From an uncultured Desulfobacter sp. (GTDB lineage: Bacteria > Desulfobacterota > Desulfobacteria > Desulfobacterales > Desulfobacteraceae), in contig NZ_OY762614.1 of the NCBI RefSeq assembly GCF_963666145.1, forward strand, positions 1,660,001 through 1,724,000: DNA of 64,000 nt, given 5' to 3'. The notes under the pieces are model-generated. The model saw nothing but the letters and a program-made list of their open reading frames with translations, was not told the origin of the DNA and ran no database searches. A program made the position numbers and the translations under genes. Positions 57,449-64,000 of this stretch are shown here, piece by piece; position 1 is the first letter of the stretch, and each line of letters opens with the position of its first letter.

Positions 57449-57981
57449 AAAATGTAAGACAAATTTTTACGCTGTTGGTTGTGGCATGTGTAATGATCGG
57501 ATTTGCCACGCCGGCCTTTGCATTGTTTGATGATAAGTTTGAAAAAGAAGTGGAAAAGGAAACCGGTGCAGTTAAACTAGTCAGGGAAGTTCAAAGGGGC
57601 GGCTATGATCTGGTAACCACGGATGAACTCAAAAAATGGATGGATTCAGGCAAAGAGATGGTCATCGTAGACACCATGCCCTACGAAGACAGCTACAAAA
57701 AAAATCACGTACCGGGTGCTGTGCAGTTTTTATTTCCCATCCCTGACATGAATGAGTGGGATACCAAGGAAACCGCCGAGAAAACCCAAGCGGACTATGA
57801 AAAATTACTGGGGCCGGATAAAGATAAAGTCATTGTCATTTACTGCGGCTTTGTAAAATGTACGAGAAGCCATAACGGTGCGGCCTGGGCTAAGAAATTA
57901 GGATATAAAAACGTATATCGGTACGCAGGTGGGATTTTTGCCTGGAAGGGTGCAGGATATCCCATGGACCAAATTGATTGA
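57445..57981 (+). CDS. Periplasmic rhodanese-like protein
   Basis: A 178-residue secreted protein (signal peptide about 1-27, ending AFALF). The rhodanese domain spans about 55-175. The active-site Cys is C134 in IYCGFVKCTRSHNGAA, with a second Cys five residues later (C139), an arrangement able to form a disulfide. Rhodaneses move sulfane sulfur. It overlaps the MauE-like gene by 4 bp and is followed by a strong terminator, so the pair forms a closed operon. Confidence 0.9.
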   Translation: MKNVRQIFTLLVVACVMIGFATPAFALFDDKFEKEVEKETGAVKLVREVQRGGYDLVTTDELKKWMDSGKEMVIVDTMPYEDSYKKNHVPGAVQFLFPIPDMNEWDTKETAEKTQADYEKLLGPDKDKVIVIYCGFVKCTRSHNGAAWAKKLGYKNVYRYAGGIFAWKGAGYPMDQID

Positions 57982-58013
57982 TAAAACATAACATTTTCAG
58001 CTTCGATTCGGAT

Positions 58014-58051
58014 CAAAAAGGCAGTGTTCAAAAGGGCACTGCCTTTTTTTA
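58014..58051 (+). terminator. Rho-independent terminator after the rhodanese gene
   Basis: AAAAAGGCAGTG pairs with CACTGCCTTTTTTT around a loop of about ten bases (TTCAAAAGGG). The G/C-rich centre and T tail make it a classical terminator. It separates the MauE-rhodanese operon from the second part of the biosynthetic locus. Confidence 0.9.
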
Positions 58052-58245
58052 TTACTATGCGATTTCCCTTGACCCGGGAATCCTGAAATGGATATCCTGT
58101 CAGGAATATGTTAAGAAACGCGTGCACGATGTAACCGCCATGGAAGATCTGGTCTATGGACACCCGGATTCAATCCGGAACGAACGCCGAAAGATCCGTG
58201 CGGCTTGTTGCACAGATTTTCATTAAAAGGGAGAATAACCAAAAA

Positions 58246-58506
58246 ATGAGCAACGTAAAAACCATTGACGATGTTATTATCAATGTGGCCCGAATTATCA
58301 TTGATGAACTTATGATTGAAGATGTAACACCCCAAACATTTGATCCCGAGATGGACCTTGTGGATGAAGTGGGAATCGACAGTATGGACCTTGCCACCGT
58401 GGCCCTGGTGATCCAGGATGAATACGGCATCCGCATTGACGAGGATGACTATCCCAAACTGACAAACGTCCGACTGATTGCCGAATACATCAACAACAAA
58501 CTATAA
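58246..58506 (+). CDS. Acyl carrier protein (third of three)
   Basis: An 86-residue carrier protein starting MSNVKTIDDVIINVARI, with phosphopantetheine site S46 in VGIDSMDLATVAL. The ATG at 58246 is chosen because the domain starts there and GGGAGAA lies upstream, though at a long spacing; the frame is open to 58156. It heads the second part of the locus and lies 8 nt before a radical SAM gene, the same pairing of carrier and radical SAM chemistry as in part one. Confidence 0.92.
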   Translation: MSNVKTIDDVIINVARIIIDELMIEDVTPQTFDPEMDLVDEVGIDSMDLATVALVIQDEYGIRIDEDDYPKLTNVRLIAEYINNKL

Positions 58507-58514
58507 ATCCTTCT

Positions 58515-59561
58515 ATGCAGACACATTGGAAATTCTCAGACATCCTGGCCGACCCGGTGATTCGCAGCCGATGGCAGCGGGTTAAAAAATATTTTTTCCT
58601 CAGGGAATCCACCTATGACATGACCAACCGCTGTAATATCCGGTGTGAAGGCTGTTATTTTTACGAAGGCGACAAGCAGTTTGTCACCGAGAATAACGAC
58701 CCTGAATTGTGGCGGCAGCTGATGGTCAAAGAAAAGGAACGGGGCATCACCTTTGTTGTACTGGCAGGGGCGGAACCTGCTCTGGTGCCTGAACTTTTGC
58801 AGACCTGCCACCGGGAAATTCCCTTGGGCGCCATCGCCTCCAATGGGTTAAAGTTCATCCCCGAGACCATAGGATACAGGATTCACATCTCCGTGTGGGG
58901 CAATGACCAAACAAGCCAAGCCGTCCGCCGGGCCGACCACATGCTTGAACGCCAGATCAAAAATTATAAAGCCGATCCCAGGGCGGTGTTTGTCTATACC
59001 TTTACCAGCAGCAACATTGACCAGATACGGGATGTGGCCCCCATCCTTGCGGAACACAACTGCCCGTTCACCTTTAATATGTTTTCCGCGCCGGTGGGAT
59101 ATCATGGTGATCTGAGGCACACCCCAGAGACCCTGGCAAAGATCCGGGATGTCATGCTGGAGATGCTGGAGACCTATCCAAAGCACCTGCTCTTTTCCCA
59201 CTATAACATCGTTGCCCACACCCACGAACTGGGGCTGCATGATCTGTTCCAATGTTCCTATCCGAGAATGAACCCCCATGAAGATGTGGGACTGGGCAAA
59301 ACATTCAAACAATACCGGGCGGATTTGACCTGGGACAGGAGCGCAGCCTGCTGTGTGCCGGATACGGACTGTGCGGATTGCCGCCACTACGCGGCGGGCA
59401 GCGCCGTTGTCACGGCAAGGCTTTTCAGGCATGCCACAGATCCTGAGACCTTCAAGGCCTGGCTGGATTATGTGGATACCTATCTGGCCGTATGGGTGAT
59501 GGGGTATGAAAAAGGGGAAAACCTGAGTTCAAAATTTGTCGAACCGCCAAGCAGAACCTGA
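58515..59561 (+). CDS. Radical SAM protein (second of a paralogous pair)
   Basis: A 348-residue radical SAM enzyme. Cluster cysteines are C40, C44 and C47 in TNRCNIRCEGC. The GGEP motif of the paralogue at 37213-38211 appears here as LAGAEPALVP, and the C-terminal Cys group is SAACCVPDTDCADC. Shared features include the YDMTNRCNIRC opening, KEKERG, and Pro/Cys positions in the last quarter. The reaction is unknown. It follows an ACP gene by 8 nt and precedes a dehydratase-like gene by 1 nt. Confidence 0.9.
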   Translation: MQTHWKFSDILADPVIRSRWQRVKKYFFLRESTYDMTNRCNIRCEGCYFYEGDKQFVTENNDPELWRQLMVKEKERGITFVVLAGAEPALVPELLQTCHREIPLGAIASNGLKFIPETIGYRIHISVWGNDQTSQAVRRADHMLERQIKNYKADPRAVFVYTFTSSNIDQIRDVAPILAEHNCPFTFNMFSAPVGYHGDLRHTPETLAKIRDVMLEMLETYPKHLLFSHYNIVAHTHELGLHDLFQCSYPRMNPHEDVGLGKTFKQYRADLTWDRSAACCVPDTDCADCRHYAAGSAVVTARLFRHATDPETFKAWLDYVDTYLAVWVMGYEKGENLSSKFVEPPSRT

Positions 59562-59562
59562 T

Positions 59563-60432
59563 ATGGACAACTCCGTTACCCAGGTGCCGTTGACCATTAA
59601 CGTTTATCCCCACTTCATGGATCATTGCTTTGCAGGCAAGGCGGTGTTTCCGGCTGTGGAGGCGTTGAAGGTTCTGGCCGGAGCAATGAAGGAGAGCGAC
59701 CTTATATCCTCTAACCTTGATCCGCGGCACATTACCGATGCCCGGTTCAATAAATTTCTTGTGCTTGAGCCTGATCAACGAACCATTGAAGCCCTGTGTA
59801 ACATCCGCCCCATCAACGACAGGCAGGTTTCACTCTCCCTTGCCACCCGGTTTTCCACAAAAAATGGTGCCATGACCCGCATCAAAGAGCACTGCACGGC
59901 AACATTCAGCGCCGAATCAAACCCGAGCCCAAACGTCTCGCTGCCTCGAATAGAAGAAAGCGACACACCCATGTTTAAGGTAACAGCCCACAGCATTTAC
60001 CGGGAACTTGTGCCGTTCAAACCGGCATTTCACTCCATCCAAGGCGACGTACAGCTGTCCCGGTCCGGCGCATGTGCAACGGTAAACGCTCTGCCGGATG
60101 ATCCCAAGGATTCTTTTAAAACCGTTCTGGGATCAGGGTTTCCCCTGGACGGGGCATTCCACGCCGGGTGTGTCTGGAGCCAGCGGTTTTTCGGCATTGT
60201 GGCCTTTCCGGTTGGATTTGACAAAAGGGTGATTTACATGCCCACGGAGGAAAACAAAGAATATACGGCCCGGGTTATCCCCCAGTATCAAACCCGCGGG
60301 ACGTTAGGATTCGACATATGGATTATGGATGACCAGGGAAATTTGTGTGAAGCCGTATCCGGGGTAATGATGCGGGATGTCAGCGGCGGAACCGTCACCC
60401 CGCCAGCATGGATCAGGGAGGGTTTCCGATGA
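59563..60432 (+). CDS. Stand-alone PKS-type dehydratase (double hotdog)
   Basis: A 289-residue protein. HCFAGKAVFP (21-30) fits the HxxxGxxxxP active-site motif of polyketide synthase dehydratase domains, with H21 as base. The second motif, DGAFH (D196-H200), matches the DxxxQ/H signature in the second hotdog. The enzyme would remove water from 3-hydroxyacyl-ACP. Such domains are normally part of modular PKS or PfaC-like proteins; here it is separate. ATG at 59563 lies 1 nt after the radical SAM stop. An upstream TTG is open but unlikely. Confidence 0.78.
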   Translation: MDNSVTQVPLTINVYPHFMDHCFAGKAVFPAVEALKVLAGAMKESDLISSNLDPRHITDARFNKFLVLEPDQRTIEALCNIRPINDRQVSLSLATRFSTKNGAMTRIKEHCTATFSAESNPSPNVSLPRIEESDTPMFKVTAHSIYRELVPFKPAFHSIQGDVQLSRSGACATVNALPDDPKDSFKTVLGSGFPLDGAFHAGCVWSQRFFGIVAFPVGFDKRVIYMPTEENKEYTARVIPQYQTRGTLGFDIWIMDDQGNLCEAVSGVMMRDVSGGTVTPPAWIREGFR

Positions 60433-61034
60433 TGTTCACATCCTTTTGTCTGCTGGCCTATGTTGCAGGTTCTGTAAACGCGTCCATTCTTCTCCTCAAG
60501 CTGCGGAGACAACAAGATCCCCGGACCCTGTACAGTAAAAATGCAGGCACAAGTAATGTGTACAGGATACTGGGTTGGAAATGGGCCGGTTTGGTTCTCA
60601 TAATTGATCTGGGCAAGGCGTTTCTGATCGCAGCGGCTGCATCCCGGTTTTTGTCCGTACCCGCAGCCCTCTGGGTGGGATTTTTTCTGCTGCTTGGCAA
60701 CCGTTTCCCATGTTTTCACAGGTTCCAAGGAGGCAAAGGCGTTGCCCATTTCATTGGTTTTTCCCTGTTTTTCACTCCACTGTTTACGGCGCCGGCTTTG
60801 GCCGGTTGGTGTGTTGGGTATCTTTTTTTCCGGCACGCCTTTGCAGGCTCCATGGTACTGACAGCGATTCTCGGCATGGGACTTGCCCGGACCCCGGGAG
60901 CCGATTTGATCGGCATTGCCGGGGTCATTGCATGTATGGGGTTTATCGTACTCAACCATCGAAACAACCTGTTTGCCCTTGTAAACAAAAATCAAAGCAA
61001 GGACACGTCGAAAAAAGCGAATGAAACCCCATGA
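60429..61034 (+). CDS. PlsY-like acyltransferase
   Basis: A 201-residue membrane protein with about five spans. It matches PlsY, which transfers acyl groups from acyl phosphate to glycerol-3-phosphate. Motif 1 is SKNAGTSNVYR (36-46, PlsY GSGNxGATN) and motif 2 is GNRFPCFHRFQGGKGVA (90-106, PlsY GHxFPxFxxFxGGKGVA); the His of the GH pair is Asn91. A divergent PlsY with a special acyl donor or acceptor is likely, not the housekeeping enzyme. It overlaps both neighbours (ATGA at 60429 and 61031). Confidence 0.85.
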   Translation: MMFTSFCLLAYVAGSVNASILLLKLRRQQDPRTLYSKNAGTSNVYRILGWKWAGLVLIIDLGKAFLIAAAASRFLSVPAALWVGFFLLLGNRFPCFHRFQGGKGVAHFIGFSLFFTPLFTAPALAGWCVGYLFFRHAFAGSMVLTAILGMGLARTPGADLIGIAGVIACMGFIVLNHRNNLFALVNKNQSKDTSKKANETP

Positions 61035-61744
61035 GCTCTGTTCCTGAAAATCCCTGGGGCTTTTTTGACAGGCTCTACTGCATCTCACTTCGGGAGCGGA
61101 CCAACCGCCGGGAGCGTGCCAGCATTGAATTTTCACGCATGGGCATTGAGAAACGTGTGGAGTTTGTCCTGGTAGATAAAGATCACACCGATCCCTGCCG
61201 GGGGATCTTTGCCTCCCATCTGCTGTGCATGAAAAAGGCCATAGATGCCGGGGCACAACGCTGGGTGGTCTTTGAAGATGACGTGGTGTTTCGCAGGTAT
61301 CATCCAAGAATTTTTAAGGCTGCCGTCAATTTTCTGTCAACCCGCAGCAACTGGACCCTGCTATTCTTGGGATGTCTGATCACAGGCAGTTCAAAGACTG
61401 ACACGCCCGGAATCAAAAAAATCCGATACCAGGCATTGGCCCATGCCTATGCAGTCAACCGCGCCTTTGGGAAAAAGATCCTAAAGCAATCCTGGTGCGG
61501 GATACCCTATGACACGATGCTTAAAACCCTGGGTGACGACTATTTGGGCACAGCGCCCTTTTTTGCCTTCCAGAGCGATGCGGCCACGGACAATGACGCC
61601 TGCCTTGGCCTGGACCGGATCCGGCGCTGTTTTGGCGGCCTTGGATTCATCCAGCTGGCCACCGAATTTTTCCACGCCCACCGACTGATGGTCATTCTCG
61701 CTCATTTGCTGCTCCTCTCAATTCTTGCGGTGTGTATATGGTAA
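61031..61744 (+). CDS. GT25-family glycosyltransferase with C-terminal membrane anchor
   Basis: A 237-residue protein resembling LPS glycosyltransferases of family GT25. YCISLRERTNRRERASIEF is the conserved N-terminal stretch and the metal-binding EDD motif is E82-D84 in VVFEDDVVF. The last 20 residues (LMVILAHLLLLSILAVCIW) form a membrane span. It would add a sugar to a lipid on the cytoplasmic face. Starts and stops overlap the PlsY-like and MMPL genes, so all three are coupled. Confidence 0.85.
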   Translation: MSSVPENPWGFFDRLYCISLRERTNRRERASIEFSRMGIEKRVEFVLVDKDHTDPCRGIFASHLLCMKKAIDAGAQRWVVFEDDVVFRRYHPRIFKAAVNFLSTRSNWTLLFLGCLITGSSKTDTPGIKKIRYQALAHAYAVNRAFGKKILKQSWCGIPYDTMLKTLGDDYLGTAPFFAFQSDAATDNDACLGLDRIRRCFGGLGFIQLATEFFHAHRLMVILAHLLLLSILAVCIW

Positions 61745-64000
61745 GTTCACAAAAAAAAGACAAACAACTGAACATCGGCCTGTTGATCATCACGATCCTT
61801 GCTGCGGCATTCATGCTCTTTGTCAGCTTCCAAAGACTTCACGTTGAAACCGACATCACGGCATCGCTGCCGACGCACAACCCGGTGATCCGGGATGCCC
61901 TTTACTTTTTTGACCACCATCCCATCCAGGACCGGGTCGTTATCAGTGCAGGCCTTGGCACCCGTGATCCGGACCGCTTGGTAAAATTTGCCGCCATGGT
62001 GGAAAAACAGCTTTCGGACTCCGGCCTGTTCAGCAGTGTGGGCATGGACCACTACCAGGAGATCATGCCCGAACTGATGACCCTGGTGGTCAAGACCCTG
62101 CCCGTTCAATTCACCCGCACCCAGCTGGAGAGCCAGGTTGCTCCATTACTCACACAGGATGCCGTCCGAGAAACTCTGTCACAGACCTATAATGGGCTAT
62201 TGAGTCTTGATGAGGTGGGCACATCCGAATATATCGCCGTTGATCCCCTGGGGTTGAAAAACATTGTGCTGGCAAGGCTTAAATCCCTGGCCCCGGTGGA
62301 TCACTTCAACATTTACAAAGGCAGACTCCTGTCCCAGGATTCCCAGCACTGCATGATCATGGCCACCCCCAAAGGGTCGGGTACGGACTCAAAATTTGCC
62401 GCCCGGGCCATGGACCTGATCCGTGATATCCAGGCCCGGGCCCGGACACAGTTCTCCCAACCCGGAGAACACCCCCTTCTCACTTCAGTGGGCGCATTCA
62501 GGGCCGCCTATGACAATGAAAGAATCATCAAACACGATGTGCAGACGGCCATTTTTATTGCCACAGCGGCAATCATTATCTTACTCTTCCTGGCCTTTCC
62601 CCGGCCGTGGATCGGGCTTCTGGCCCTGGTGCCTGCCATGTTCGGCACCATTGCAGGCCTGTTTACCTATTCCCTGTTATATGACAGCATCTCTCTGATC
62701 GTTCTGGGATTTGGCGGGGCCATCATCTCCATCACCATCGACCACGGCATCACCTATCTGCTCTTTCTGGACCAGCCCCGAAAAACATCGGGCAGGCAGG
62801 CGTCCACGGAAGTACGGGCCGTGGGCCTGGTGGCCACCCTGACCACGGTATGCGCGTTTCTGGCTTTGGGGATGAGCGACTTTAAAATCCTTGAAGAACT
62901 TGGAAAATTTACGGCGCTTGGCATGGGGTTCTCCTTTATATTTATTCATTCCCTGTTCCCCAAGATCGTACCCATGCTTAAACCGGCAAAACCCCGGACA
63001 CTTCCCCTGCAGCGATTGGTCAATGCCCTGATCATCCCTGGCAACGGGGGTGCCTGGTTTGCCCTATCTCTAACATTGGGCCTGGTGTGGTTTGCCTGGC
63101 CGGTCTTCCATGTGGATCTCTCCGCCATGAGCACCGTGAGCAGGGAAACCCAAGATGCGGATGCAAAATTCTATGAGACCTGGGGCAAAGGATTCACAGG
63201 CAAATCCCATCTCATGCTGACGGCAGACTCGGTCCAGGCACTTCAGGAGTTAAGCGACCGGCTTGCCGATAAAGTGTCCGCCGTTCAGACCCAAGGGGTT
63301 CCGGCTTCGGGCACCACCCTTTCAATGATATTTCCGGGAAAAACAAAAAAACAAAAAAATTATGAAGCCTGGGTCCAATTTTGGACCAAATACCGGGTCG
63401 ATGCCCTAAAACAAAATTTAGGCCTGGAGGCTGAACACCTCGGTTTTACCAGCGAAGCCTTTGACCCGTTTTTAGAATTGCTTGCTCCCACTGATCTCCC
63501 GGCCGGACCGGTAACTATTCCCCAGGCCCTCTATCCCATGATGGGCATATCCCAATCAAAATCAGTCAACGGCCAATGGGTATGGACCACAAGCCTGATG
63601 CGCAACCCGGATGTGGATGAAAAGACGTTTTATGAGGAATTCAGCAAGGGTGCCACCGTGTTTGAACCCCAGCTGTTTTCCGACACCCTGGGCGCCATTT
63701 TGTATTCAACCTTTGCCAAAATGTTTTTCATCATTGCAGGGTCGGTCCTGATTTTGCTGTTCGCCTTTTTTCTGGACATCAAACTGACCCTCATCACCAT
63801 GCTGCCGGTCTTCTTTGCCTTTATCGGCACCCTGGGCACCATGAAGCTTTTAGGTCACAACCTGGATATCCCCGCATTGATGCTCTCCATCATCGTATTC
63901 GGCATCGGCATTGACTTCTCCTTGTTCTTTGTACGCGCTTACCAGCGCTATCGAGACGAATCCCACCCCTCGGTTGAACTGATCCGCCTGGCCGTATTCA
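61738..64000 (+). CDS. MMPL/RND-type lipid exporter, 5' part
   Basis: An open frame of at least 754 codons running off the window. It starts MVSSQKKDKQLNIGLLIITI with a first span, followed by a periplasmic domain, a cluster of spans from about 270 to 430 (including GGAIISITIDHGITYLLF), another periplasmic domain and a second cluster from about 660 (FGIGIDFSLFFVRAYQRYRD). This is the MMPL/HpnN-like architecture of lipid exporters. The ATG overlaps the end of the glycosyltransferase gene by 7 bp. In aryl-polyene and mycobacterial systems such proteins move the finished lipid across the membrane. Confidence 0.93.
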   Translation, partial: MVSSQKKDKQLNIGLLIITILAAAFMLFVSFQRLHVETDITASLPTHNPVIRDALYFFDHHPIQDRVVISAGLGTRDPDRLVKFAAMVEKQLSDSGLFSSVGMDHYQEIMPELMTLVVKTLPVQFTRTQLESQVAPLLTQDAVRETLSQTYNGLLSLDEVGTSEYIAVDPLGLKNIVLARLKSLAPVDHFNIYKGRLLSQDSQHCMIMATPKGSGTDSKFAARAMDLIRDIQARARTQFSQPGEHPLLTSVGAFRAAYDNERIIKHDVQTAIFIATAAIIILLFLAFPRPWIGLLALVPAMFGTIAGLFTYSLLYDSISLIVLGFGGAIISITIDHGITYLLFLDQPRKTSGRQASTEVRAVGLVATLTTVCAFLALGMSDFKILEELGKFTALGMGFSFIFIHSLFPKIVPMLKPAKPRTLPLQRLVNALIIPGNGGAWFALSLTLGLVWFAWPVFHVDLSAMSTVSRETQDADAKFYETWGKGFTGKSHLMLTADSVQALQELSDRLADKVSAVQTQGVPASGTTLSMIFPGKTKKQKNYEAWVQFWTKYRVDALKQNLGLEAEHLGFTSEAFDPFLELLAPTDLPAGPVTIPQALYPMMGISQSKSVNGQWVWTTSLMRNPDVDEKTFYEEFSKGATVFEPQLFSDTLGAILYSTFAKMFFIIAGSVLILLFAFFLDIKLTLITMLPVFFAFIGTLGTMKLLGHNLDIPALMLSIIVFGIGIDFSLFFVRAYQRYRDESHPSVELIRLAVF

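Noticed and set aside
57978..58226. 82-residue ORF after the rhodanese gene
   Set aside because: It runs through a strong terminator hairpin and matches nothing; at best the last part is a gene remnant.
60288..61307. 339-residue minus-strand ORF
   Set aside because: It lies opposite three well-supported overlapping plus-strand genes and has the composition of a shadow frame.
29873..64000. Calling the locus a ladderane or aryl-polyene cluster outright
   Set aside because: It shares parts with both, but key genes of each (for example ketoreductase, ammonia lyase or desaturase-type genes) are not visible in the window.

Overview
The window reads as chromosomal DNA of a sulfate-reducer-like member of the Desulfobacterota (family-level guess Desulfobacteraceae). 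The basis is the partial 16S rRNA gene at the left edge, moderate GC, many PAS/GAF/Cache and EAL-HDOD signalling proteins, a TRAP-type binding protein, an SLC13-type anion transporter and IS elements of the ISKra4 and IS1634 kinds. This is recognition from memory; no database was searched.

Layout. 1-914: 5' part of a 16S rRNA gene on the minus strand, with leader and promoter up to about 1115. 1264-24058: mostly housekeeping and general metabolism: threonine aldolase, glycerophosphodiesterase, FmdB-type zinc ribbon, RecN, a Gate-domain membrane protein, TraB, an EAL-HDOD protein, PurN, PolA, NAD kinase, a membrane PAS protein fused to a DnaQ-type exonuclease, a LOG-like protein, an alpha/beta hydrolase, a 2-hydroxyacid dehydrogenase, an AEC permease, an ADP-ribosylglycohydrolase, LysR and YceI. 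22808-28202: a sensory set (Cache protein, orphan TRAP binding protein, soluble hybrid kinase), divergent from an MFS carrier.

The most unusual content is a lipid- or polyketide-like biosynthetic locus in two parts. Part one (29873-42823) has a minus-strand arm: lipoprotein, HTH protein, BtrH-like acyltransferase, ABC ATPase and permease, ACP. Its plus-strand arm holds a fused ketosynthase/chain-length-factor-like protein, an ICMT-type methyltransferase, a radical SAM protein, a hotdog thioesterase, a three-part FakA-FakB-radical SAM fusion, a second ACP and a FabZ-like hotdog protein. Part two (58246 to beyond 64000) holds a third ACP, a paralogous radical SAM protein, a PKS-type dehydratase, a PlsY-like acyltransferase, a GT25 glycosyltransferase and an MMPL exporter that runs off the window. 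A working model is: ACP-bound chain building, tailoring by radical SAM enzymes, release by the thioesterase, re-activation as acyl phosphate by FakA/FakB, transfer to an acceptor by the PlsY-like enzyme, sugar decoration and export. The model is inference.

The two parts are separated by about 15 kb. This stretch holds an intact ISKra4-like element with a 9-bp target duplication inside an older inverted-repeat sequence, an IS1634-type element, a diverged copy of the EAL-HDOD gene, a periplasmic PDC-like protein, a metallo-beta-lactamase-fold protein, a chemoreceptor, a decayed cupin gene, an SLC13 transporter with an extra periplasmic domain, and a MauE/DoxX-rhodanese pair ending in a strong terminator. 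The intervening genes look unrelated to the pathway, so an ancestral single locus may have been split by insertion.
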